Shown piece after piece: positions 33,403 through 42,810 of a DNA stretch of 64,000 nucleotides. Below the pieces are notes generated by a model. The model was not told the DNA's origin, made no database searches, and saw nothing but the letters and a program-made list of their open reading frames with translations. This DNA is from Streptomyces sp. sk2.1 (GTDB taxonomy: Bacteria > Actinomycetota > Actinomycetes > Streptomycetales > Streptomycetaceae). A program made the position numbers and the translations under genes. The stretch's first letter is position 1. Each line of letters opens with the position of its first letter. The stretch lies in assembly GCF_008120935.1 (NCBI RefSeq), contig NZ_RDBO01000077.1:150020-214019 (forward strand). The letters are read 5' to 3'.

Positions 33403-34761
33403 GTGACCGTGACGGGAACGAGCACGCGGGCGGCGGTCGAGACGGTCTTCAGGATCGAGTCCGCGCGGATCATCGCGGGGGTCGCCCGCATCGTGCGGGA
33501 CGTCGGCATCGCGGAGGAACTCGCGCAGGACGCCCTGGTGGCCGCGCTGGAACAGTGGCCGGAGTCAGGCATCCCGGACCGGCCGGGAGCCTGGCTCATG
33601 GCCACCGCGCGGCACCGCGCGATCGACCTCGTACGCCGCAAGGAGACGTACGCGCGCAAGCTCGCCGAGGTGGGGCGGGCCCTGGAGGACGTCCCGCCGC
33701 CCGAGCCCCCGGAGCCGGACGGCATCGACGACGACCTGCTCCGGCTGATCTTCACCGCCTGCCACCCGGTGCTCTCCACCGAGGCCCGGATCGCCCTCAC
33801 CCTGCGGCTGCTCGGCGGCCTCACCACCGAGGAGATCGCCCGCGCCTTCCTGGTCCCCGAACCGACCGTCGCCCAGCGCGTCGTCCGGGCCAAACGGACC
33901 CTGGGCCGGACGGGCGTCCCCTTCGAGGTGCCGGGGGGACCCGAGCGGGCCGCCCGCCTCGGCTCCGTGCTGGAGGTCATCTACCTGATCTTCAACGAGG
34001 GGTACGCGGCCACCGCGGGCGACGACTGGCTGCGCCCCGGGCTGTGCGAGGACGCGCTGCGGCTGGCCCGGGTGCTCGCGGGACTGATGGCGCACGAGCC
34101 CGAGGTCCACGGACTGGCCGCGCTGCTGGAGCTCCAGGCGTCGCGCACCGCGGCCAGGACCGGGCCGGACGGTTCGCCGGTGCTCCTCGCCGACCAGAAC
34201 CGGGCCCGCTGGGACCGCCTGCTGATCAGGCGGGGCGTCGCGGCCCTGGAACGGGCGGTGGCGGCGACCGGTGAGGGCGCCGGACTCGGCCCGTACACCG
34301 TGCAGGCCGCGATCGCCGCCTGCCACGCCCGCGCACCGGCGTACCGGGACACGGACTGGACCACCATCGCGGCCCTCTACGACCGCCTCGCCGCGATCGG
34401 GCCCTCCCCGGTCGTCGAACTGAACCGGGCCGTGGCCGTCTCGATGGCCCGGGGCCCGGCGGCCGGCCTCGCCCTGGTCGACGCCCTGGCCGACGACCCG
34501 GCGCTCAAGGGCTACCACCTGCTGCCCAGCGTGCGCGGCGACCTGCTGGCCAGGACCGGGCGCACGGACGAGGCACGGGCGGAGTTCGCGCGGGCGGCCG
34601 GACTGGCCCGCAACGAACGGGAACGGGCCATGCTCCTGGAACGCGCCGCGCACCCGGCCGGTGCGGGCTCGGACGCCCCGGCCGGTACGGGCACGGGAAC
34701 AGGCGCCCCGGGCGGCACGGAGGCGGCGGGCGGCACGGAGGCGGCGCGGTCCGCTCGATAG
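33403..34761 (+). CDS. ECF sigma factor, ECF42 type with C-terminal extension
   Basis: This 452-residue protein has a short sigma2 region (VGIAEELAQDALVAALEQW and RPGAWLMATARHRAIDLVRR) and sigma4 (TLRLLGGLTTEEIARAFL and VPEPTVAQRVVRAKRTLG). A long C-terminal extension of about 280 residues with helical TPR-like repeats (GYHLLPSVRGDLLARTGRTD) follows. That architecture and the adjacent DGPF gene fit group ECF42, which lacks an anti-sigma factor and depends on its extension for activity. The GTG at 33403 has no clear ribosome binding site. The last 35 residues are low-complexity Gly/Thr/Ala. Confidence 0.9.
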   Translation: MTVTGTSTRAAVETVFRIESARIIAGVARIVRDVGIAEELAQDALVAALEQWPESGIPDRPGAWLMATARHRAIDLVRRKETYARKLAEVGRALEDVPPPEPPEPDGIDDDLLRLIFTACHPVLSTEARIALTLRLLGGLTTEEIARAFLVPEPTVAQRVVRAKRTLGRTGVPFEVPGGPERAARLGSVLEVIYLIFNEGYAATAGDDWLRPGLCEDALRLARVLAGLMAHEPEVHGLAALLELQASRTAARTGPDGSPVLLADQNRARWDRLLIRRGVAALERAVAATGEGAGLGPYTVQAAIAACHARAPAYRDTDWTTIAALYDRLAAIGPSPVVELNRAVAVSMARGPAAGLALVDALADDPALKGYHLLPSVRGDLLARTGRTDEARAEFARAAGLARNERERAMLLERAAHPAGAGSDAPAGTGTGTGAPGGTEAAGGTEAARSAR

Positions 34762-34772
34762 GGTCTGGTCCC

Positions 34773-35438
34773 ATGTCCCCTCGCGCCCAACTGCCGCCAC
34801 CGCCGCCCCCCGTGGAGATACGTTCCTGGCCCGACCGGGAGTCCCTGCTCGCCGACCGGGCCGTGGTGCTCGGGGCACTGGTGAAGGCCCACGTCTCACC
34901 GGGGCGGCTGGGGATGCTGTGGCTCCGGGGAGCGCTCTGCACGCTCGGCTGGGCGCTGGTGGGCTCGGGGCTCATCACCTTCAAGGAGACGTACGACGTC
35001 ATCAGCGCCGGGGTCGGTGTGATCCTGCTCGCCATGGGCATCTGCTGCGTGGTGCCCGCCGTCATCCTGGTCGTCGTCGGACTGCGCCGCGACCGGAGGA
35101 TCCGCGAACTGCTGTACGCCTGGGGCGGCTTGGACCGCGACCCGGGGCGCGACGCGGCGCTGCGGATGCCGGGCGCCGCCCTCGCCTGGCTGCTGACGTC
35201 CTTCGCGCTGTGCGCGGTGGGCCTGTACCTGTGCTTCGTCATCCCGGCGAACCCCCCGGCGGGCAGGGTGGGTTACGGCGAGATCGTCCTGGTCATGGGG
35301 GTCGGGATGACCTGCTGGCTGGTCGGACTGATCGGCCTCGTCAAGGCGTTCGCGCACCGCAGGTGGGTGCTGCGGGTGCTGGCCGGAGCGCCCGCCCCGG
35401 AGCGGGTGTTCTCCGCCGGGGGCGGCGCCCACCGCTGA
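34773..35438 (+). CDS. Hypothetical four-helix membrane protein
   Basis: The function is unknown. The 221-residue product has a Pro-rich cytoplasmic N-terminus (MSPRAQLPPPPPPVEIRSWP) and four hydrophobic segments at about residues 50-68, 78-105, 135-155 and 170-190. A basic loop (RRDRRIRELLYAW) lies between the second and third. It starts 11 bp after the sigma gene, so it may be co-transcribed with it. Confidence 0.75.
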   Translation: MSPRAQLPPPPPPVEIRSWPDRESLLADRAVVLGALVKAHVSPGRLGMLWLRGALCTLGWALVGSGLITFKETYDVISAGVGVILLAMGICCVVPAVILVVVGLRRDRRIRELLYAWGGLDRDPGRDAALRMPGAALAWLLTSFALCAVGLYLCFVIPANPPAGRVGYGEIVLVMGVGMTCWLVGLIGLVKAFAHRRWVLRVLAGAPAPERVFSAGGGAHR

Positions 35439-35485
35439 CCGCGGGCCTATCCTGACGGGCACACACCGGACCGGGGGAGGACGAC

Positions 35486-35851
35486 GTGGAGTGGTACTGG
35501 TGGCTGCTCATCATCTTCTGGACGGGCGGATTCGGCTGGGCCGTCGACAACGTCCGCACGTCACTGCGCAATCGGCACACCCGCAAGCTGGAACTGCTGG
35601 AGGCGGCCAAGCAGGAACGGCTGGCCGTCGAGGCGGCGAACAAGCCGCCCGAGCCGGTCTGCGGCTGCACGCACCACCTCGCCAAGCACGACAGGCAGGG
35701 CCGGTGCCATGAGCGGGTCGAGGTGCCGACGGCCTGGGACGAGAACAAGAAGCCGGTCCGCTTCGAGGCGGGGCAGTGCAACTGCCAGCAGTACGTGGGA
35801 CCGCAGCCGCTCTCGCAGGTGTACGCGGAGGACCTGACCGACCTGGCCTGA
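35486..35851 (+). CDS. Small membrane-anchored Cys/His-rich protein
   Basis: The function is unknown. The 121-residue product has an N-terminal aromatic-rich membrane segment (MEWYWWLLIIFWTGGFGWAV), a basic/coiled-coil-prone helix (RNRHTRKLELLEAAKQERLA), and a small domain with five Cys and five His (VCGCTHHLAKHDRQGRCHE and QCNCQQY). This spacing looks like a metal-binding module. GGGGGAGG lies 8 bp upstream of the GTG. Confidence 0.75.
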   Translation: MEWYWWLLIIFWTGGFGWAVDNVRTSLRNRHTRKLELLEAAKQERLAVEAANKPPEPVCGCTHHLAKHDRQGRCHERVEVPTAWDENKKPVRFEAGQCNCQQYVGPQPLSQVYAEDLTDLA

Positions 35852-35894
35852 CGGCCGCCGGGCCGTCCGGACCGGGCCGGTCGGGCCGTCCGGG

Positions 35895-37175
35895 TCAGGC
35901 CGGGCCGGCCATCGGGCGGCCGATCAGCATCGTCGGCGCCCCGGCCACCCGGGTCAGGAAGACCGTCGCGGAGTTCGGGCCGTGGAGCTTCATCCTGCGG
36001 CGCAGCTCCTCCGGTTCGACCGCCGAGCCGCGCTTCTTGACGGTCAGCACACCGACCTCCCGCTCCCGCAGCAGCGCCTTCAGCTTCTTCATGTTGAAGG
36101 GCATCCGGTCGGTGATCTCGTACCCGGAGGTGTATGGGGACGCGTACGGCTCGTCGCCGGTGACGTACGCGATGGTCTCGTCGATCAGCCGGCCGCGGCA
36201 CCGTGCCACGACGTGGGCGACCAGGCCGGCGCGGATGACGGCGCCGTCCGGCTCGTACAGGTAGCGGCCCACCGGGCCGACCGGCGGTGCGGGCGGCGGG
36301 CCCGCGGACCACAGCGAGGCGCCGTCCGGGAGGACCGTGGCCCGGTACGAACCGGCCGCGAAGCCCTCGCCGAACCAGAGCACCGCCTCCTTCACGTCCC
36401 CGCCGTCCGAGATCCACTCGGCCTCCGCCCGTTCCGGGATCGCCTCGTGCGGGATGCCGGGGGCGATCTTCAGCGCGGCGCGGGACGCCCCGAGCGCGGC
36501 GCCGACCGCCCAGGACAGCGGCGGCGAGTACGCCTCGGGGTCGAAGATCCGGCCCCGCCCGCCGCGCCGGGCCGGGTCCACGAACACCGCGTCGTACGGC
36601 GAGGTGTCGATGTCGGTGACATCGGCGCACCGCACCTCGATCAGCCCGTCCAGCCCGAGGGCGGCGGCGTTGGCGCGGGCGACCTCCGCGGTCAGCGGGT
36701 CGCGGTCCACGGCGAGCACGCGGATGCCCGCCCGCGCGAGCGCGATCGCGTCGCCGCCGATCCCGCAGCACAGGTCGGCGACGCTCCGCACCCCGCCCGC
36801 CGCCACGAACCGCTGCGCGCGCCGGGCGGCGACCGACGTACGGGTCGCCTGCTCGACGCCGTTGGGCGTGAAGAACATCCGGTACGCGTCCTCGGCGCCG
36901 AACTTCGCCACCGCCCGCTGCCGCAGCCGCGCCTGCCCCAGCGCCGCCGAGACCAGGTGGGCCGGGTGGCTGCGGCGCAGCCGGGTGGCGGTGGCGAGTT
37001 CCTGCGCGGGGTCGTACGACCGCAGTCCGGCCAGCAGCTCGGCGCCCTCGGGGGTGCGCAGGGCCAGGAAGGCGGCGAGGGGGTCGGACGGGTCGGGGGA
37101 GCCGGGCCGGTCGGTGTCGTTCGGCCGGCCCGGGTCGTGCGGGCCGTTCGGGGCGAGAGCGTTCACCCGCCCCAT
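35895..37175 (-). CDS. SAM-dependent methyltransferase, THUMP-like domain family
   Basis: This 426-residue protein has a Rossmann methyltransferase core with motif I VADLCCGIGGDAIALA (about residues 128-143), the acidic VLAVDRD, and the motif IV-like DAVFVDPARRGGRGRIFD. A C-terminal domain beginning near residue 330 (YEITDRMPFNMKKLKALLRE) matches the THUMP-like domain often attached to these methyltransferases. The substrate, RNA or protein, is unknown. An in-frame GTG at 37166 is an alternative start. Confidence 0.85.
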   Translation of the reverse strand: MGRVNALAPNGPHDPGRPNDTDRPGSPDPSDPLAAFLALRTPEGAELLAGLRSYDPAQELATATRLRRSHPAHLVSAALGQARLRQRAVAKFGAEDAYRMFFTPNGVEQATRTSVAARRAQRFVAAGGVRSVADLCCGIGGDAIALARAGIRVLAVDRDPLTAEVARANAAALGLDGLIEVRCADVTDIDTSPYDAVFVDPARRGGRGRIFDPEAYSPPLSWAVGAALGASRAALKIAPGIPHEAIPERAEAEWISDGGDVKEAVLWFGEGFAAGSYRATVLPDGASLWSAGPPPAPPVGPVGRYLYEPDGAVIRAGLVAHVVARCRGRLIDETIAYVTGDEPYASPYTSGYEITDRMPFNMKKLKALLREREVGVLTVKKRGSAVEPEELRRRMKLHGPNSATVFLTRVAGAPTMLIGRPMAGPA

Positions 37176-37293
37176 TGTGAGCCAGCCGGGTAGACCGGCG
37201 GGCCCGGCGGCGGTGTCGGACCGGGCGGCCGATCGAGTGCTGGCAGTATGCGGCGCCATGCAGCTTGTACGACAAAAGGAAAAAAACACCACA

Positions 37294-38271
37294 ATGCGTC
37301 ATGGGTCGGGTGTGCCCGGGTCGGGGCGCGGCCGGGGCTCCGGCGGGCACCGGTCCGTCCGCGCGGTCCTGGTCGCGCTCCTGGTCGCGGCGGTCGGCTC
37401 CGGCTGCGCCTCGGGCGAGGGGGAACGGGCGGGCGGCACCGGGCACGGCGACCGTCCCGCGGCCGGGAACCCCGGCGCTCCTGCGGCGCCCGCCCGCCCC
37501 GGGAGCCGGGCCGGCGTGCCGGAGACCGGCCGTGAGAACGCGAAGCTGGCCCCGGCCGTCCGGGCCGCCCTCGCCGAGAAGTGGGGCCTGGACAAGCCCC
37601 CGCTGATCGCCCCCGGGCCGCCCGCCGTGAAGCCCCGCATCACCACCCGCGAGGGGTTCGAGGTGGAGGGCGGCGACGACTCGCTGCCACCCGTCTTCAC
37701 CACGGTCCCGACCGAGGAGCGGATCGTCTTCCTGACGATCGACGACGGCGCCGAGAAGGACCCCGAGCTGCTCCGGATGATGGACGAGCTGGACATCCCG
37801 TACAGCGCCTTCCTCAGCGACTACGAGGTGAGCGACAACTACGGGTACTTCGGCGAGGCGCGGCGGCGGGGCGCCGCCCTCAACAACCACACGCTCAACC
37901 ACCCCTACCTGCCCGGCCTCTCGTACGCCGAGCAGGAGCGCGAGATCTGCGGCCAGCAGGAGGTCATCAGGGAGCAGTACGGGAAGCAGCCCGTCCTCTT
38001 CCGCCCGCCGTACGGCAACTACAACGGGGACACCCTGCGCGTCGCGAAGTCCTGCGGCATCAAGGCCGTCCCGCTGTGGAACGCGGAGGCGTTCCCGGAC
38101 CACATGGAGTGGCGCGAGGAGGACCAGGACCTGCACCCCGGCGACATCATCCTCACCCACTTCCGGGGCCGGTCCGAATGGGGCGGCAGCATGACCGACC
38201 TGGTCCGGGCGGTCATGAAGGTCGTCACGGACAAGGGGTACGCCGTGGCCCGGCTGGAGGACTACGTATGA
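37294..38271 (+). CDS. Lipoprotein polysaccharide deacetylase (NodB/CE4)
   Basis: This 325-residue protein has a lipoprotein signal (VALLVAAVGSGC, Cys38), a Gly/Pro-rich spacer, and a CE4 domain. The domain includes TIDDGA (catalytic Asp150 and metal Asp151), the metal motif NNHTLNH (His199, His203), RPPYGNYN and LTHF. It probably deacetylates cell-wall glycan or another polysaccharide outside the membrane. The ATG at 37294 follows an unusual A-rich leader containing AAAAGGA; an in-frame ATG at 37258 would add 12 residues. It overlaps the next small lipoprotein gene (ATGA). Confidence 0.92.
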   Translation: MRHGSGVPGSGRGRGSGGHRSVRAVLVALLVAAVGSGCASGEGERAGGTGHGDRPAAGNPGAPAAPARPGSRAGVPETGRENAKLAPAVRAALAEKWGLDKPPLIAPGPPAVKPRITTREGFEVEGGDDSLPPVFTTVPTEERIVFLTIDDGAEKDPELLRMMDELDIPYSAFLSDYEVSDNYGYFGEARRRGAALNNHTLNHPYLPGLSYAEQEREICGQQEVIREQYGKQPVLFRPPYGNYNGDTLRVAKSCGIKAVPLWNAEAFPDHMEWREEDQDLHPGDIILTHFRGRSEWGGSMTDLVRAVMKVVTDKGYAVARLEDYV

Positions 38272-38552
38272 GGAGGGCGCACCGGCTGGCGGCCGGACTG
38301 CTGGCGGCCGGTGCGCTCCTGACCGCCACCGGGTGCGCGCAGTCGGTGGACCCGATCGAACGGCTCGGGCGCAAGGCCGCGCAGTGGGTCGGCCATCCGG
38401 ACCGGGCCCCGGGCAGCCGTGCGGAACGGCACGGCCCGTCCGTGCGTTGTCCCCTCGACGTCCGTACCGGTGCCGGGGCGGGAGAGGGCGGGAGCGGTGC
38501 GGACGCGACGCCACGATCGCTCGAATTGGCACTCCGCTTGACCGAGTGCTAA
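38268..38552 (+). CDS. Small lipoprotein; its 3' end is formed by the groES CIRCE element
   Basis: This 94-residue predicted lipoprotein has signal MRRAHRLAAGLLAAGALLTA with lipobox TATGC (Cys23). It is of unknown function and lies outside the membrane. The ATG overlaps the deacetylase stop (ATGA), so the two are coupled and probably act together. The last nine codons, including the TAA stop, are the first CIRCE element of groES, and the groES -35 also lies within this gene. The region after residue 55 is low-complexity and may be unconserved. Confidence 0.7.
   Translation: MRRAHRLAAGLLAAGALLTATGCAQSVDPIERLGRKAAQWVGHPDRAPGSRAERHGPSVRCPLDVRTGAGAGEGGSGADATPRSLELALRLTEC
38526..38552. promoter_or_regulatory. 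CIRCE element 1 (HrcA operator)
   Basis: TTGGCACTC-N9-GAGTGCTAA matches the CIRCE consensus (TTAGCACTC-N9-GAGTGCTAA) with one mismatch. It overlaps the -35 of the groES promoter and the end of the preceding lipoprotein gene. HrcA bound here would block groES-groEL1 transcription. Confidence 0.92.
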
Positions 38553-38567
38553 TCCCGGTCATAGTCT
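38538..38567 (+). promoter_or_regulatory. groES promoter
   Basis: TTGACC (38538-38543) and TAGTCT (38562-38567), 18 bp apart, fit the Streptomyces vegetative promoter pattern. The predicted transcription start, about 38573, falls at the start of the second CIRCE element. Confidence 0.75.
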
Positions 38568-38572
38568 CGGTG

Positions 38573-38599
38573 CTGGCACTCACCACTGGAGAGTGCCAA
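38573..38599. promoter_or_regulatory. CIRCE element 2 (HrcA operator)
   Basis: CTGGCACTC-N9-GAGTGCCAA is a second CIRCE copy, 20 bp after the first and just at or after the predicted start of transcription. Two CIRCE elements before groES are usual in Streptomyces. Confidence 0.9.
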
Positions 38600-38703
38600 C
38601 ACCACTGCGCGACTGGCAGGTCCGGCACCCGCGACGACGGATCCACCTGGTCGCCACCCCAAGACTGTTACCCCGTGAGATCTCCGAAGGGGGAGACCGG
38701 ATC

Positions 38704-39012
38704 GTGTCGACCGCCAGCTCCAAGGTTGCGATCAAGCCGCTCGAGGACCGGATTGTGGTCCAGCCGCTCGACGCCGAGCAGACCACGGCCTCCGGCCTGG
38801 TCATTCCGGACACCGCCAAGGAGAAGCCCCAGGAGGGCGTCGTCCTGGCCGTGGGTCCGGGCCGCTTCGAGAACGGCGAGCGCCTTCCGCTCGACGTCAA
38901 GACCGGCGACGTCGTGCTGTACAGCAAGTACGGCGGCACCGAGGTGAAGTACAGCGGCGAGGAGTACCTCGTCCTCTCGGCTCGCGACGTGCTCGCGATC
39001 GTCGAGAAGTAA
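38704..39012 (+). CDS. groES: Co-chaperonin GroES
   Basis: This 102-residue heptameric lid of the GroEL chamber has the conserved IKPLEDRIVVQPLDAEQTTA, the mobile loop TASGLVIPDTAKEKPQEG and YGGTEVKYSGEEYLVL. I chose the GTG at 38704 from the family N-terminus and the GGGGGAGA upstream. It forms an operon with groEL1 (98 bp gap), controlled by the double CIRCE. Confidence 0.98.
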   Translation: MSTASSKVAIKPLEDRIVVQPLDAEQTTASGLVIPDTAKEKPQEGVVLAVGPGRFENGERLPLDVKTGDVVLYSKYGGTEVKYSGEEYLVLSARDVLAIVEK

Positions 39013-39110
39013 TTCACCCACGTTTGCTTCTGTTCTGCGCCCCTGGCCCCCGCGAATAACCAGCCGGGCGGTCGGGGGCGCAGTTCGTTCGAGAGGAAAG
39101 CTCAGCTCCC

Positions 39111-40736
<1,626 letters not shown>

Positions 40737-40769
40737 CGCACGGTCGCCCTCCGGCTCGCGCAGCCGACG

Positions 40770-40814
40770 GAAGGCCCCTTCCCCCACCGTTCGACGGTGG
40801 GGGAAGGGGCCTTC
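40770..40814. terminator. Very strong terminator after groEL1
   Basis: A perfect 21-bp stem (40770-40790 with 40794-40814) has a 3-nt loop, between groEL1 and the convergent gene at 40886. It probably works in both directions. Confidence 0.92.
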
Positions 40815-40885
40815 GGCGTTACGACGGGGGTCCTCGGCGTACGACGGGCTCCCGGCGCGCGACGGGGCTTCGGCTCACGACATGG

Positions 40886-41599
40886 TCAGGCGGGTGCCGC
40901 GCCCCGGTCGGACGCGCCGAGCCAGCGCATCAGGCCCATGAGGTCCTCGTGCCACCAGCCCTCCTTGATCCTGCCGTCCTCGAACCGGAAGATCGTGGTG
41001 CCGGACATGACGCACTGTCTGCCCGTGGGGGCGATGCCCATGAACGCGCCCTTGTGGGTGCCGGTCCAGGTCCACAGCGTCACGACGTCGTCGCCCCCGC
41101 AGATCTGCCGGTCCAGGTCGAAGGTGAAGTCGAAGGCGGCGCGCCACCGGGCGACGTCCTCGCGCAGCCGGTCGGAACCGACCACGGACTCCGCGGTCTT
41201 CGCGATGTCGTGGTCGGTGTAGTCGGCCGCGAACACCTCGTCGATGGCGTCGAGGTTGCCCCCGACGGCGATCTCGTGGAAGAAGCGGCGGGACTGCGTC
41301 CGGTTCAGCTGCTCGTCGCGGACCACGTCGAGGTCGGTGAAGGTGGGCATCCCGTCGCAGAGCGCCACCATCTCCCGGAAGATCCGCTCGGTCTCCGGCA
41401 GCCCCGAATCGGCCATCGCGGCCTCGTACGACGGGAACTCGACGATCTCGACGTAGTGGGACCCGTCGGAGCGGTCCTTGCCGATGAGGCTGTGGGTGGC
41501 GGCCCGGGTGCCCCTGGTCCGCTCGGCCCACTGGTCCATGAGCCGGTCCATGTCCGCGAACCGCTCCGTCTTGCAGTCGATCATCTGTACGAATCTCAT
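40886..41599 (-). CDS. Fusion of dimeric alpha-beta-barrel domain and SnoaL-like domain
   Basis: This 237-residue protein has an N-terminal half (MRFVQMIDCKTERFADMDRL to about residue 95) with the pattern of antibiotic-biosynthesis-monooxygenase-type small domains (SHYVEIVEFPSYEAAMADSG). Its C-terminal half (about 100-230) is a SnoaL-like polyketide-cyclase/NTF2 fold (AVGGNLDAIDEVFAADYTDH, FRFEDGRIKEGWWHEDLMGL). Both parts bind small aromatic or polyketide-like molecules in other proteins. The substrate is unknown. It lies 147 bp downstream of the hydroxyacid dehydrogenase, possibly with its own promoter. Confidence 0.85.
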   Translation of the reverse strand: MRFVQMIDCKTERFADMDRLMDQWAERTRGTRAATHSLIGKDRSDGSHYVEIVEFPSYEAAMADSGLPETERIFREMVALCDGMPTFTDLDVVRDEQLNRTQSRRFFHEIAVGGNLDAIDEVFAADYTDHDIAKTAESVVGSDRLREDVARWRAAFDFTFDLDRQICGGDDVVTLWTWTGTHKGAFMGIAPTGRQCVMSGTTIFRFEDGRIKEGWWHEDLMGLMRWLGASDRGAAPA

Positions 41600-41746
41600 G
41601 ACGGCTCCCGGTCTCACGTGCTGGTGGGATGCCTCCAGTTTAGTGAGAAACGGGCATTTCGACGGCCTGGACCGAGGGAGCCGGCGCCCCGGATCGAGCG
41701 GCTCGAAGGGGCGGGCCGGGCGGTTCGAAGGGACGGCCCCGGGGGC

Positions 41747-42775
41747 TCAGGCCGAGTGGCCCAGGCTCCCGGAGTGCACGGGGTCCGCGAAGGGCAGACC
41801 GGCCGTGAACCGCTCCAGCTCGTCCAGGGCCTGGTCGGCCATCCGGTGCAGCTCGTCGCCCAGCGAACCCGCCACGTGCGGGGTGAGCAGCACGTTCGGC
41901 AGGGTGTACAACGGCGAGTCGGCGGGCGGGAGTTCGGGGTCGGTCACGTCCAGCACCGCCTGCAGCCGCCCGGTCGTCAGCTCGGCCAGCAGCGCCGCCT
42001 CGTCGATCAGCGACCCCCGCGCCGTGTTGATCAGCGTCGTCCCGGCCGCCATCGCCGACAGCTGCGCCGCGCCGATCAGATGGTGCGTCTCCGGGAGCTG
42101 GGGCGCGTGCACCGAGACGACGGAACTGCTCGCGCACAGCTCGTCGAGCGGGGTGAGCCGCACCCCGAGCCGCTCCGCCTCGGCCCCGTCCACGTACGGG
42201 TCGTACAGCAGCACGTCCAGGTCGAAGGGGCGCAGCAGCTCGATCACCCGCCGGCCTATCCGGGAGGCGCCGACGATGCCGACGGTGCGGCGGTAGTTGC
42301 CGGCCCCGTCGAGCTCCGCGAGCCAGTCGTGGTCGGCGCGCAGCCGGCGGTAGCGGTCCGCGGCGTGCAGCACCCGCTTGCCCGCGAACAGGATCGCGGC
42401 GAGGGTGAACTCGGCGACGGGCAGGGCGTTGGCCCCGGCCGCCGAGGTGACGACGATCCCGCGTTCCCAGCAGGCGTCGGTGATGTGGTGCTTCACGGAG
42501 CCCGCGGCGTGCACCACGGCCCGCAGCCGCGGCGCGGCCGCCAGCACCTCGGCGGTGAGCGGTGTGGCGCCCCAGCAGGTGAACAGCACCTCGGCCTCGG
42601 CGAGCGCGGCGGCCACCTCGGGCGTCGGCTCGGCCAGGTCGTGGGCGACGAGGCGCGGGTCGGTGCGGGTGAGGGCGGCCAGCCGGGCGCGGTGGCGGTC
42701 GGCGAGGAGCCGGTCGGCTATGCCGGGGCCCATCGCGAGCAGGGCCGCGGGCCGGTTGTCAGTGGTGTGGGGCAT
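41747..42775 (-). CDS. D-isomer-specific 2-hydroxyacid dehydrogenase family protein
   Basis: This 342-residue protein has the NAD-binding glycine motif slightly altered (VGIVGASRIGRRVIELLRPF; GxSxxG instead of GxGxxG), the catalytic Arg in INTARGSLIDE, Glu in DVTDPELPP and His in LLTPHVAGSLGDE. These enzymes reduce 2-keto acids. It begins 36 bp after the second permease gene, so it is probably the last gene of the sugar-importer operon and may act on a catabolite of the imported substrate. Start ATG 42775 was chosen (MPHTTDNRPAALL). Confidence 0.9.
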   Translation of the reverse strand: MPHTTDNRPAALLAMGPGIADRLLADRHRARLAALTRTDPRLVAHDLAEPTPEVAAALAEAEVLFTCWGATPLTAEVLAAAPRLRAVVHAAGSVKHHITDACWERGIVVTSAAGANALPVAEFTLAAILFAGKRVLHAADRYRRLRADHDWLAELDGAGNYRRTVGIVGASRIGRRVIELLRPFDLDVLLYDPYVDGAEAERLGVRLTPLDELCASSSVVSVHAPQLPETHHLIGAAQLSAMAAGTTLINTARGSLIDEAALLAELTTGRLQAVLDVTDPELPPADSPLYTLPNVLLTPHVAGSLGDELHRMADQALDELERFTAGLPFADPVHSGSLGHSA

Positions 42776-42810
42776 GGTGGGACTCGTACTCCTCGGGCTC
42801 GCGGTGGGGG

